The notes under the pieces were generated by a model. The model ran no database searches. It was not told where the DNA came from and saw only the letters and a list, made by a program, of their open reading frames with translations. A DNA stretch of 64,000 nucleotides from Pontibacter russatus (GTDB lineage Bacteria > Bacteroidota > Bacteroidia > Cytophagales > Hymenobacteraceae), in contig NZ_CP047984.1 in assembly GCF_009931655.1 (NCBI RefSeq), forward strand, positions 3,117,001 to 3,181,000, in the 5' to 3' direction. Made by a program: the position numbers and the translations under genes. Shown here piece after piece: positions 51,757-59,795 of the stretch; positions within the stretch are counted from its first letter, which is position 1, and the number at the start of each line of letters is the position of its first letter.

Positions 51757-52438
51757 CGAGCAGGAGTTGATGGATGACCTGTCGCTGACAGGGGAGGAGC
51801 TGCGCTGGAACCTGCGCGAGCTGGAGGTGATCAACAGCTGGCTTGGCGGCTATATGGTGGTGCTGGACGCGCTGGACAAGCTGGTTGCGAAGCACCCGGA
51901 GCAGCCATTGCACATTGCCGACATTGGCTGCGGCGGCGGCGACACGCTGCGGCGCATTGCCCGCTGGTCGCGCCGTAAAAAAATAGCCGTGGCGTTGACA
52001 GGGGTGGATGCCAACGATTTCACGGTGCAATACGCCCGCCAGCGCTGCCAGGCCTACCCGGAGATCCGCATTGAGCAGCACGATGTTTTCTCGGAGGCCT
52101 TTGCCCGGCAGCCCTGCGACATCGCCGTCTGCAGCCTGTTCTGCCACCACTTCACGGATGCGCAACTGGTGCGGCTATTCGGGCAGCTGCACCGGCAGGC
52201 GCGGCTGGGCGTCATCATCAACGACCTGCACCGGCACTGGCTGGCCTACTACTCCATCAAGTACATCACCAGAATTTTCCCGAGCTCTCCCCTTGTGCGG
52301 AACGATGCGCCACTGTCGGTGTGGCGGGCATTTAAGCGCGGAGAGTTACAGGAGTTGGTGCGGCAGGCGGGCGTGCAGAAATTTGAGCTGCGCTGGATGT
52401 GGGCTTTCCGGTGGCAGTTGCTTTTGCATAAGCGTTAA
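51731..52438 (+). CDS. SAM-dependent methyltransferase of the PKS operon
   Basis: 235 residues. Motif I is IADIGCGGGDTLRRIA, with acidic residue GVDAND, motif II/III in QHDVFSEAFARQPCDIAVCSLFCHHF. The enzyme class is small-molecule O- or C-methyltransferase. Its ATG lies 26 bases inside the end of the polyketide synthase gene, so translation is coupled. It would methylate the polyketide product. Confidence 0.88.
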   Translation: MRKLRRRSDEQELMDDLSLTGEELRWNLRELEVINSWLGGYMVVLDALDKLVAKHPEQPLHIADIGCGGGDTLRRIARWSRRKKIAVALTGVDANDFTVQYARQRCQAYPEIRIEQHDVFSEAFARQPCDIAVCSLFCHHFTDAQLVRLFGQLHRQARLGVIINDLHRHWLAYYSIKYITRIFPSSPLVRNDAPLSVWRAFKRGELQELVRQAGVQKFELRWMWAFRWQLLLHKR

Positions 52439-52490
52439 TTATCCGTATATTCAGCTGAAAGCCACCTATATCTGTAACCATCACAACTCT

Positions 52491-52700
52491 ATGAGCAAAA
52501 GAACGCTTTACTTCTGGTTCATTTTTGTCGCTTCTATTATCATTTCGGCGGCCATCATTTCCGTTCTGGTCAAGGCGCTGAAGCTGATATTGGCGGTGAT
52601 ACTGGTGCTGGCGCTGGCTCCTGTCATTTTCTTCATCCTGAAGAAACTCCTGCTGCCCGACAAAAAAGACGAATCCGAGAAACTCAAAACCCGACGTTAG
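52491..52700 (+). CDS. Small membrane protein
   Basis: 69 residues: two hydrophobic helices (FWFIFVASIIISAAIISVLV and LKLILAVILVLALAPVIFFI) and a charged tail KKDESEKLKTRR. 52 bases after the methyltransferase and on the same strand, so it might belong to the operon. No family recognised. Confidence 0.65.
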   Translation: MSKRTLYFWFIFVASIIISAAIISVLVKALKLILAVILVLALAPVIFFILKKLLLPDKKDESEKLKTRR

Positions 52701-52886
52701 TTTTAGCTGCTACCAGAGCTATGCCCGCCGTGGTTTGGCTATATATGGGTCAGACTTTAATATTACAGCCCATAATGTTTTATATATAGCCGTTTCTTTT
52801 TTGGATATGCCATAGTTGAAGCCCGGAAGTAATACCCGTTCCCTGAAGTTGTTCCTAAGTGCTTGTCTCTATATAACTCTGCTGGC

Positions 52887-53789
52887 CTAAAAGTATATAT
52901 GCTGCGCCAGCCGGAAGGTGTTGGCGTGCGCCTCTACGATGTGCGCGATCTGTTTGGAGTAGCCGCCGCCCATGCTCACCGTTACCGGCAGGCGGTGCCG
53001 GTGGCACAGTTCCAACACGGTGCGGTCGCGTTCTTTGCAGCCCGCGATGGTCATTCCCAGTTTTCCGAGTTTGTCCGTTGCCAGCACATCCACCCCCGAC
53101 TGGAAGAAAACAAACTCCGGCTGCACCTCGTCGAGGAGGCGCGGCAGGTGGTGGCGCAGTTGCCGCAGGTAAGTTTTGTCATCGGTGCCCTCGGCGAGCG
53201 GCACGTCCAGGTCCGATTGCTCTTTGTGGAAAGGGTAATTGTGCCCGCAGTGCATGCTGAAGGTGAACACGCGCGGCTCGTGCGCGAAAATCTGCGCGGT
53301 GCCGTTCCCCTGGTGTACATCCAGGTCCACCACCAGTATCTTCCGGAGGCCCTTGTGCCTGAGCAGGTAATTGGCAGCGATGGCGATGTCGTTGAGCAGG
53401 CAGAAACCCTCGCCGCGGTCGGTAAAAGCGTGGTGGGTGCCACCGGCAATGTTCATCCCGATGCCGAACTCCAGTGCAAACAGGGTGGCCTGCAGGGTGC
53501 CGTTCATGATCACCAGCTCGCGCTGCACCAACGCCTCCGACAGCGGAAAGCCTGTCTTCCTGATCTCTGCGGGCGTGAGTTGCAGCTGGCTGAGGCGCCG
53601 CCAGTAAGCGGCGTCGTGCGTATTGAGCACGTACTGTTCCGGCAATGTCGCTGGCGCAAAAAGGTTCTCACCGGTGATGGTGCCCTCATACAGCAGTTGC
53701 TCGGGCAGCAGGTCGTACTTCGCCATCGGGAAGCGGTGGCCTTCGGGGAGGCTGTGGGAAAAGATCTCGGTCCAGGCAATTTTGAGCAT
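52887..53789 (-). CDS. Histone deacetylase family protein (AcuC/AphA class)
   Basis: 300 residues. The arginase-deacetylase fold is shown by GGTHHAFTDRGEGFCLLNDIAIA (catalytic His-His), VVDLDVHQGNGTAQIF (zinc Asp and His), FFQSGVDVLATDKLGKLGMT and MGGGYSKQIAHIV. Bacterial members deacetylate lysine (AcuC), polyamines or small amides. Target here unknown. No exporting signal. Convergent with the small membrane-protein gene. Confidence 0.93.
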   Translation of the reverse strand: MLKIAWTEIFSHSLPEGHRFPMAKYDLLPEQLLYEGTITGENLFAPATLPEQYVLNTHDAAYWRRLSQLQLTPAEIRKTGFPLSEALVQRELVIMNGTLQATLFALEFGIGMNIAGGTHHAFTDRGEGFCLLNDIAIAANYLLRHKGLRKILVVDLDVHQGNGTAQIFAHEPRVFTFSMHCGHNYPFHKEQSDLDVPLAEGTDDKTYLRQLRHHLPRLLDEVQPEFVFFQSGVDVLATDKLGKLGMTIAGCKERDRTVLELCHRHRLPVTVSMGGGYSKQIAHIVEAHANTFRLAQHIYF

Positions 53790-54542
53790 CGCACAAAGCT
53801 AACAGGAAAAGTGGCTGGATGTTCTTGTAAAATATCCTATGCCGCGGTGCCTTGCTAAAGAAGGTAATGCCCGGACAGTGCAAAAACTAAGAGCCTTAGC
53901 AGTAGAAACAGAGCGGTGGGTGAATGTGGATAGCTTTCATAGAGAGGCTGCCTTTCCCCACTTTTGCTGTGTGGTTTTGTGGATAACTTTGTTGGTACCC
54001 CCTACTTGTCCACGATTCCATGTTAACTACAGGTTAGGAATGGGCCTGCCCCTTAACAATTTCATATTGTTGTCAGCGGAAGTCGGCAATTGGCTAAGTT
54101 TTTTAACTTTATAGGCGGCATGTTATATATAGCCTTATTTGCCGAAATAATCCAATACCCGCAGAGGCGGTTGCACAGCGGCCAGACACGGATATCCATG
54201 CAAAATATCTGTATATAGTTTAGAACCTACGATAGTTGTTCCACGAGTTATATATAAACCGGTTGCAATTCATTATTGCTGTTGGTATTTAACCTGCCTC
54301 TCCCAAGAAGGGGGAAACACCCCGTTTCAAATGAATTTCTCTGCAGGGGTTGGGGCCCCTTGTCGACGGAGGGGCAAGGCTGAGTTTCCGGTTATCAGAA
54401 TTCGGTCGAGTTTATATATCGCAACTTGAGTATATACCCTGTAATATATGAGCAGCAGCAGTAACGAGTTAGGGCGCGCGTGCGACACAATCTTTCCGAA
54501 AAACAGTATAACTATATATAAGCATCTTGTTTAACAAGGGGT
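53790..54542. other. Gene-poor region with DnaA-box-like sites
   Basis: About 750 bases without a convincing gene, rich in TATATA words (54124, 54250, 54412, 54515 and others). It contains TGTGGATAG (53925-53933), TGTGGATAA (53978-53986, exact complement of the TTATCCACA DnaA box) and TTGTCCACG (54006-54014, two mismatches). A GC-rich run of the CCCC...GGGG type near 54300-54390 resembles intergenic low-complexity repeats of Bacteroidota. A 91-codon frame at 53839-54114 looks accidental. Confidence 0.5.
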
Positions 54543-54572
54543 AACCCACAGGTGAGGACTTGCCTGTGGGTT
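54543..54572 (+). promoter_or_regulatory. Hairpin in the leader of the barrel gene
   Basis: AACCCACAGG pairs perfectly with CCTGTGGGTT around TGAGGACTTG, ending 21 bases before the ATG at 54594. There is no T run, so it is more likely a leader structure than a terminator. Confidence 0.6.
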
Positions 54573-54593
54573 GCCCCCTATAAACCCGGAACT

Positions 54594-55223
54594 ATGAGAA
54601 AACTATACCTGCTTCCCCTGTTGCTGCTCTGCAGCCTGGCTGCTTCTGCCCAGACAGAGGGTCCCTCCACCATCCGGCAGGACCACAACGCGTACAGCGG
54701 CCTTGACGCCCCGAACGCCGGAATAGGGTTTAAGGCGGGCGTGAACTTCGCGAACCTGCACGGCAGCGACAAGGACCTGCTCGGTGCCGTGAGCGGCCAC
54801 ACGGACTTCCATGCGGGGATATTTGCCCAGATAGCCGTCGGGGAGGTGTTTTCGGTGCAGCCAGAGCTGCTCTACTCGCGCAAAGGCTATGCGCGCAACG
54901 ACTCGACTTTCCGCCTGCACTATTTCGACGTGCCGGTGCTGGCGGTATGCCGCATCTCAGACAATTTCAGCGTGCATCTCGGGCCGCAGGTGGGCTTTAT
55001 GATAGCAGCCAACGAGGGAGGCGCCGAGGTTGACCTTCAGCCATATAACATCTTCGGGTACGGAGCCGCCGCCGGATTGGAGGGCCGCGTTAGCCACTTC
55101 AGGGTAGGCGCCCGCTATGTACACAGCTTCGAGCAGCTGCGCAACGCAAACCAGGAAGGCGAGCCCATAGCCCAGGACATCGGCAACAGCGTGGTGCAGG
55201 TGTACATCGGTATTGCTATCTGA
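54594..55223 (+). CDS. PorT-like outer membrane beta-barrel protein
   Basis: 209 residues starting at MRKLYLLPLLLLCSLAASAQ, a signal peptide; a frame beginning 14 codons earlier overlaps the leader hairpin. The mature part has the outer-membrane beta-barrel (PF13568-type) pattern: GIGFKAGVNFANL, FHAGIFAQIAVGEVFSVQPELLYSRKGYA, FDVPVLAVCRISDNFSVHLGPQVGFMI, FGYGAAAGLEGRVSHFRVGARYVHSF. Eight strands probably. PorT/SprT is part of the type IX system, but the family is large and most members are of unknown role. Confidence 0.85.
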   Translation: MRKLYLLPLLLLCSLAASAQTEGPSTIRQDHNAYSGLDAPNAGIGFKAGVNFANLHGSDKDLLGAVSGHTDFHAGIFAQIAVGEVFSVQPELLYSRKGYARNDSTFRLHYFDVPVLAVCRISDNFSVHLGPQVGFMIAANEGGAEVDLQPYNIFGYGAAAGLEGRVSHFRVGARYVHSFEQLRNANQEGEPIAQDIGNSVVQVYIGIAI

Positions 55224-55386
55224 GTCCCCCGGTATATGGGCAACGGCTTTTCCTGAAGTCAGTCTGAAGAGAGCTTTACTGCTGCTTCCGGGGCTGCGCC
55301 GCCGCGTTGCATATCATTTTGGCCTTTTGCCGCGTACTCCCGAAATAGGGGCGATAATGGCTATTGTTCCACTTTCAAAAAACACG

Positions 55387-56124
55387 ATGTACAGAACACG
55401 CCGATATCCATTGTTCCGGCTACTGCCGGGGCTGCTGCTGCTCATGGCCACAGCCTGCGACACCACCGTTAAGACTGACGAGGCGGTGATTGCTGAGGCT
55501 GTGCAAAAGAAGGAAGAGCCGGAACCCACGCACATCCTTATGGTTGATACAGCCCAAAGCGAGGTAACCTGGATAGGGGCCAGGATGACGGGGCGGCACA
55601 ACGGCGTGTTCCCCATCAGGAACGGGGAGCTATATATGAGCGGCGAGCTGCTGACGGGCGGCAATTTTGTGCTGGATGTCGCCCGCACGGCTTCTGCCGA
55701 CAAAACCATAGACAGGGAAAGCAACCAGAAACTGACGACCCACCTGCGCTCCGCCGATTTTTTTGACGTGGAGAAATACCCCACCGCCCAGTTCGAGCTT
55801 GTGGGCATCGCCCGCCTCGACAGCACCGGAGACAAGGAACGGACCGCCGAGGCCAGGGAAGAGCCTGCGCTGGGCGATGAACTCCGGATAAAAGACCCGA
55901 CCCACCGCATCACGGGCAACCTCACCATCAAGGGCAAAACAAAGAGCGTTTCCTTCCCGGCCCGCGTCACCATTGACTCGCTGCTCCGGGCCAAGGCCAA
56001 CTTCAACATCGACCGCACCCATTGGGGCCTGGTGTACAGGTCGGACCGCTCTTTGGGCGATAAGACGATTTACCCTGCAGTCAACATCGGGATAGACCTG
56101 GTGGCAAGGCCGGAGGAGAAGTAA
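55387..56124 (+). CDS. YceI family lipoprotein
   Basis: 245 residues from MYRTRRYPLFRLLPGLLLLM with lipobox ATAC. The YceI lipocalin-like domain is recognised by TAQSEVTWIGARMTGRHNGVF, KLTTHLRSADFFDVEKYPTAQFELVGI, HRITGNLTIKGKTKSVSFPARVTI and FNIDRTHWGLVYRSD. These periplasmic or membrane-bound proteins bind isoprenoids such as polyprenyl chains. Single gene after the barrel gene; the 160-base gap has no terminator that I can see. Confidence 0.92.
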   Translation: MYRTRRYPLFRLLPGLLLLMATACDTTVKTDEAVIAEAVQKKEEPEPTHILMVDTAQSEVTWIGARMTGRHNGVFPIRNGELYMSGELLTGGNFVLDVARTASADKTIDRESNQKLTTHLRSADFFDVEKYPTAQFELVGIARLDSTGDKERTAEAREEPALGDELRIKDPTHRITGNLTIKGKTKSVSFPARVTIDSLLRAKANFNIDRTHWGLVYRSDRSLGDKTIYPAVNIGIDLVARPEEK

Positions 56125-56189
56125 TCCCCCATGTCGATTGAAAATGGCGCCATGAAACCGTTCCGTGTTTTGCGCGCAGCCCCATCACA

Positions 56190-56214
56190 CCCCTAACTCC
56201 TCCGAGGAGGGGAA
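56190..56214. repeat. Bacteroidota intergenic CCCCTAAC-type repeat
   Basis: ACCCCTAACTCCTCCGAGGAG is followed by GGGGAA; a short palindrome of the kind that is scattered between genes in many Bacteroidota genomes. No gene function. Confidence 0.55.
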
Positions 56215-56311
56215 TCTCCAGGAAGTGTGTAAAACGATAAGCGCACCAACCAACTGGTATTGACCATATATGGATGGATTATCTCGCTTCTTTATATATA
56301 GGCTGGGGCAT

Positions 56312-56342
56312 AAAAAAAGCCGCGCCGGATTTCCGGCGCGGC
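56312..56342 (-). terminator. Terminator of the DJ-1/PfpI gene
   Basis: GCCGCGCCGGA pairs with TCCGGCGCGGC around a two-base loop; the A run at 56312-56318 is a T run on the minus strand. Confidence 0.88.
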
Positions 56343-56370
56343 CTCTACTGCAAGGTATAGGATATACCGC

Positions 56371-56928
56371 TTAGCGGTCGTGTTTCCCTTCGGCAAACTC
56401 TTCAATCATTTTTTTGTTGAAGGCCGGGATATCGTCCGGCTTGCGGCTCGTCACCAGGCCTTTGTCCACTACCACCTCCTGGTCTAGCCACTCGGCCCCG
56501 GCATTCTCCAAATCCGTTTTCAGGGTATGGTAGCTGGTCATCTTCTTGCCCTTCACTTTTCCTGTCTCTATCAGTGTCCAGGGGGCATGGCAGATGGCCG
56601 CCACTGGCTTGCCCGACTCCATAAAGTGATTGACGAAGCGCACAGCCTCCTTGTTGGTGCGCAGGTTGTCGGGGTTCATCACGCCACCGGGCAGCAGCAG
56701 GCCGTTGTAGTCTTCGGCCTTCACGTCGCTCAGCTTTTTGTCTACTGTAAACTTATCGCCCCAATCGGTGTGGTTCCAGGCTTTTATCTGGCTGTTTTGG
56801 TTCGGCGAAACGATGTGCGCCTCTGCCCCCTCGTCTTTCAGGGCCTGCAGCGGCTTGGTCAGTTCGACCTGCTCAAACCCTTCTTCTACCAGTATCGCTA
56901 TCTTCTTTCCTTCTAATTTGTTACCCAT
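56371..56928 (-). CDS. DJ-1/PfpI family protein (YhbO-like)
   Basis: 185 residues. Nucleophile Cys113-His114 in PVAAICHAPWTLI with Glu16 in ILVEEGFEQVEL; the phrase GLLLPGGVMNPDNLR is typical of the PfpI/YhbO group. Members are proposed to repair or remove glyoxal-type damage and to help stress survival. Cytoplasmic. The gene has its own terminator. Frame and length are normal. Confidence 0.94.
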   Translation of the reverse strand: MGNKLEGKKIAILVEEGFEQVELTKPLQALKDEGAEAHIVSPNQNSQIKAWNHTDWGDKFTVDKKLSDVKAEDYNGLLLPGGVMNPDNLRTNKEAVRFVNHFMESGKPVAAICHAPWTLIETGKVKGKKMTSYHTLKTDLENAGAEWLDQEVVVDKGLVTSRKPDDIPAFNKKMIEEFAEGKHDR

Positions 56929-57101
56929 TATTAAGTTTGTTTTCGTGTGTTACAATTTGTCGCTTTATATATAACGGGTGAAGGGGGCGGATTGTTAAAC
57001 GGGCATCTCCGGCAAAGGATATTTTGACAAATCGCAAAACGAAGGTCTTCAGGAATTCTTCCGCTATATGCTTCCTTCGTCCTTTATACTTTGTCCAAAC
57101 C

Positions 57102-57479
57102 TCACTCCTTTTGCCTGCTGTCGGCGGGGAGTGGCATGTCTGTGGGACTGATGGTGTGGCCGGCGCGCCTGGCGGGGCTCATATGCCGCTGGTGCTTCAT
57201 GCCCTCCACCCGGGCCTCCACCTCATATTTGTTGTTATAGTACCCTACCCGCATCGACTCGCGCAGGTAGAGCCACAGAAACCGGAAGAAGCCATGCTCC
57301 TGAAACTGGCGGATATGGCACAGCTCGTGCGCCACCCAGCCCTCGTCTTTCAGGAAGGTGTCGCGGTTCACACCGCTCAGGTGTATGCTCCTGCCCAGCA
57401 CCATGGCCACATTGCTGCTTTTAAGCACCGTGCGGGCAATCCGGGCGAAAGGGGAGCGTTCTACAACTTTGTAATCCAT
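57102..57479 (-). CDS. Small metalloprotease-like protein with HELCH motif (DUF4157-like)
   Basis: 125 residues. A zinc-type motif HExxH is visible in EGWVAHELCHIRQFQEHG, followed by FLWLYLRESMRVGYYNNKYEVEARVEG, which supplies an E near the expected distance for a third ligand. Preceding part VAMVLGRSIHLSGV resembles DUF4157-type domains of secreted proteins. No signal peptide. The C-terminal 20 residues are disordered. Peptidase activity unproven. Confidence 0.72.
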   Translation of the reverse strand: MDYKVVERSPFARIARTVLKSSNVAMVLGRSIHLSGVNRDTFLKDEGWVAHELCHIRQFQEHGFFRFLWLYLRESMRVGYYNNKYEVEARVEGMKHQRHMSPARRAGHTISPTDMPLPADSRQKE

Positions 57480-57607
57480 TTTTCAATCACATAAAATTAC
57501 AGGCCCGTCTAAATATAGCTCAGGCAATAAATTATACATTAGCGGTAAATACGCTGCGGCTATTGGCAGAAGCGCCACATTTACAGCCCCATACAAGGCG
57601 GTTTGTT

Positions 57608-57637
57608 TTGGCGCTTAGGATAGTTTGTGTATTTTTG
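57608..57637 (+). promoter_or_regulatory. Promoter of the NlpC/P60 gene leader
   Basis: TTG (57608-57610), 19-nt spacer, TATTTTTG (57630-57637), exact consensus match. It predicts a 5' leader of about 118 nt before the ATG at 57761. Confidence 0.82.
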
Positions 57638-57642
57638 CAGGT

Positions 57643-57760
57643 CCCCTGGGGTGCAGTTGCGAGCCGGGGGGCACAGGCAGGCCTCTGTTTGAGAGCCCGT
57701 TTGTTCGCCAAAAGGTGAAACTGTGAAGCTGCCCCGGCAGCCGTAGACAAGCCAAACCCT
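57643..57760 (+). promoter_or_regulatory. Structured RNA leader, candidate riboswitch
   Basis: A GC-rich leader with several short purine/pyrimidine blocks: GTCCCCTGGGGTGCAG, GCGAGCCGGGGGGCAC, AAAAGGTGAAACTG, then GCTGCCCCGGCAGCCGTAGAC before the ATG. The order GAGCCGGGGG, GGTGAA, CCGGCAGC resembles the three conserved blocks of the ydaO/yuaA (c-di-AMP) riboswitch, which controls NlpC/P60 cell-wall hydrolase genes in other phyla. The terminal UAACCUCGUA block of that class is not complete. A cobalamin leader was considered and does not fit the remaining length. Identity as a riboswitch is inference. Confidence 0.4.
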
Positions 57761-58384
57761 ATGACAAAAGCAATTATCCTGAGCGTGCTGGCGGTGCTTT
57801 CGCTGGCGCTGTCTTACCTCTTCGAGGCCGCCCCGGCCCGGCCGCCCGCGCCGGAAGCAAGTGCCGTCGCACTTTCCCCTGTTACTCCCTACGCAATAAA
57901 CTCGCCTGAGGACGTGGTGCGGGTGCTGAAGTTTACCGCCCCGGCCGACACGGCGGCGGCCCCTGTGCCGGAGGAGTATTATATAAAGAAGCTGGGCCTG
58001 CGCTTCCGCAACCCGGATTACAGGAAACTGGTGGAGACCGCCTCCGGCTGGATTGGCACCCCTTACCGCTACGGCAGCAGCTCTAAAAGAGGCACCGACT
58101 GCTCCGGCTTCGTTACCCGCGTTTACCGCGAGGTGTACGGCATCTCCCTCAGCCGCAGCTCGCATTCCATGTTCGGGGATGTGAAGCGGGTGAAGAAAGA
58201 CATGATGCGCACCGGCGACCTCGTTTTCTTCCGGCGCGGCCCCAAAAGCCCCATCTACCACGTGGGCATCTACCTCAAGAACAACAAGTTCATCCACTCC
58301 GCCACCAGCGGCGGCGTGATGGTGAGCTCGCTGAAAGAACCTTACTACAGCAGGAATTTCTACGCCGCCGGCCGCGTGAACTAA
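57761..58384 (+). CDS. NlpC/P60 (C40) family peptidase
   Basis: 207 residues with an N-terminal hydrophobic segment (LSVLAVLSLALSYLF) that is a signal or anchor. The catalytic Cys114 lies in GTDCSGFVTRVYREVYG and His167 in PIYHVGIYLKNNKFIHSATS. The fold cuts D-gamma-Glu to diamino acid bonds in peptidoglycan. The upstream leader RNA suggests regulation by a ligand. Own promoter and terminator. Confidence 0.93.
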   Translation: MTKAIILSVLAVLSLALSYLFEAAPARPPAPEASAVALSPVTPYAINSPEDVVRVLKFTAPADTAAAPVPEEYYIKKLGLRFRNPDYRKLVETASGWIGTPYRYGSSSKRGTDCSGFVTRVYREVYGISLSRSSHSMFGDVKRVKKDMMRTGDLVFFRRGPKSPIYHVGIYLKNNKFIHSATSGGVMVSSLKEPYYSRNFYAAGRVN

Positions 58385-58403
58385 ACCTGCCTATATCGCC
58401 TGA

Positions 58404-58436
58404 AGGCCCTGCAGCTGCGTTGCGGGGCCTTTTTGT
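58404..58436 (+). terminator. Terminator after the NlpC/P60 gene
   Basis: AGGCCCTGCA pairs with TTGCGGGGCCT (one mismatch), followed by TTTTTGTTT. Confidence 0.85.
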
Positions 58437-58726
58437 TTGCCTGCGGTATAACAAAATCGGTGGCGGCAAGTATAGAAAGCTTACCGCGCATGAAGCAGGT
58501 TGCATCAAAATAATGCGGGGATAAATCAGTTAAGTAAAAAGACACAGGTATCAGGACGTAAGCGGACCGCCCCGGGCATCGGGGACACTGGGCTTTTGAT
58601 GCGATATCCGATTGGTATACAGCAGGCAAATGGATGTATTTCTTTTATGGATGGAGCAAGTTAATTTTGTCCGGGTATTTTTCATATATAACCTAAGCGT
58701 AAGCGCACCTATAAATCATATATAAA

Positions 58727-59272
58727 ATGGAGAACCAGAGACCAGAAGGCAAGAACATAGCGCAAAGCCCTTTCTTTCAGAATATCCTGAAAAAGGCGGA
58801 GACTTACCTCAAGCACCCCTCGCAGGTGGCGCAGCTCATATCCGACAGCCTGAAAAAGGCCTCCTCTAAAAAAGGCGTGGGCGCGCTGGCGGGCGAGGTG
58901 TGGGAAAACCTGCAACTGCTGACACGCATGCTGAAGGCCGTGATGGCCGGAGACTACAAAGGCATCCCGTCTTCCACGCTGGTGGGCGGCGTGGCCGTGC
59001 TCATCTACTTCATCACCCCGATTGACCTTATCCCGGATATGATACCCGTTATCGGCCTGCTGGACGACGCCACACTGCTGGCATGGTTTATGACGAGCAT
59101 TAAATCGGAGCTCGACAAGTACAAGGAGTGGGAGATGACACAGCCTATAAAGGTGAGCCCCGCGGAAACAGAGCCCGCCGCACCGCACAATGCCGACACC
59201 TCGTGGGGAACCCCCAAGTACAGCGACAGAACAGGAAGCGACGTAGAGACCCAGACGCGAAACGATATATAA
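58727..59272 (+). CDS. DUF1232 (YkvA-like) protein
   Basis: 181 residues. The DUF1232 core is GVAVLIYFITPIDLIPDMIPVIGLLDDATLL (residues about 87-117), with the diagnostic PIDLIPD. The N-terminal 80 residues are helical and the C-terminal 35 are disordered. Role unknown; members are membrane-associated. Followed nine bases later by a small disordered protein gene, probably same transcript. Confidence 0.88.
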   Translation: MENQRPEGKNIAQSPFFQNILKKAETYLKHPSQVAQLISDSLKKASSKKGVGALAGEVWENLQLLTRMLKAVMAGDYKGIPSSTLVGGVAVLIYFITPIDLIPDMIPVIGLLDDATLLAWFMTSIKSELDKYKEWEMTQPIKVSPAETEPAAPHNADTSWGTPKYSDRTGSDVETQTRNDI

Positions 59273-59281
59273 AACACCGCT

Positions 59282-59533
59282 ATGGAAACGAATGATAAGC
59301 AAGGCTGGAAAAAGCTAAAGACTACATACAAGCCGGGCGGGCAAGCCAGCTCCGGGGAAGAGGAGAATCAGGACAAGCCAGGGGCGAACCACTCCCTGCA
59401 TGACCACACCGCCGGTGCAGAGGGCAGCGCCACCAGCACCCACGAGCCCACCCTGCGCGGCGCCACCACCGACAGCAGCCGCGTGCCCAAAAACGAGAAC
59501 GATGAGCGCCCCACAGGCGGAAATGTACGCTAA
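59282..59533 (+). CDS. Small disordered protein
   Basis: 83 residues, polar and low complexity (GGQASSGEEENQDKPG, TSTHEPTLRGATTDSS), no hydrophobic segment. Starts nine bases after the YkvA-like gene. Such proteins are common in Hymenobacteraceae; function unknown. Stop codon is followed by the terminator at 59557. Confidence 0.65.
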   Translation: METNDKQGWKKLKTTYKPGGQASSGEEENQDKPGANHSLHDHTAGAEGSATSTHEPTLRGATTDSSRVPKNENDERPTGGNVR

Positions 59534-59556
59534 ATCGATAGAAAGTATAACATTTC

Positions 59557-59597
59557 GGCGGCGGCAGGCTTACATTAGGCCAGCCGCCGCTTTTTTT
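59557..59597 (+). terminator. Terminator after the small disordered protein gene
   Basis: GCGGCGGCAGGC and GGCCAGCCGCCGC form a GC-rich stem, followed by TTTTTTTG. Confidence 0.85.
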
Positions 59598-59795
59598 GTA
59601 CTTATAGCATAAATTTCACACTCTCCTCAAATCAGATTATAACGTGTTTGGAGAGGGCCCGAATAGCTTAAATATAGCATAATAATGATACCTTAATTTA
59701 AAATAAATCTTTTAAATCATTTGCCATTAGACTTTTTTTAAGAAAATAAATCTATATATTTGACCATTGAATTTGTACTTTAACTCTTAGCCACA

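Noticed and set aside
53839-54114. 91-codon frame in the gene-poor region
   Set aside because: Composition is unlike real proteins here, it covers the DnaA-box-like sites, and it has no recognisable family or start context.
57643-57760. Cobalamin riboswitch
   Set aside because: GGTGAAACTG and AGCTGCCCCGGCAGCCGTAG resemble the B12 core, but only about 20 nt remain before the ATG, too few for the rest of that riboswitch.
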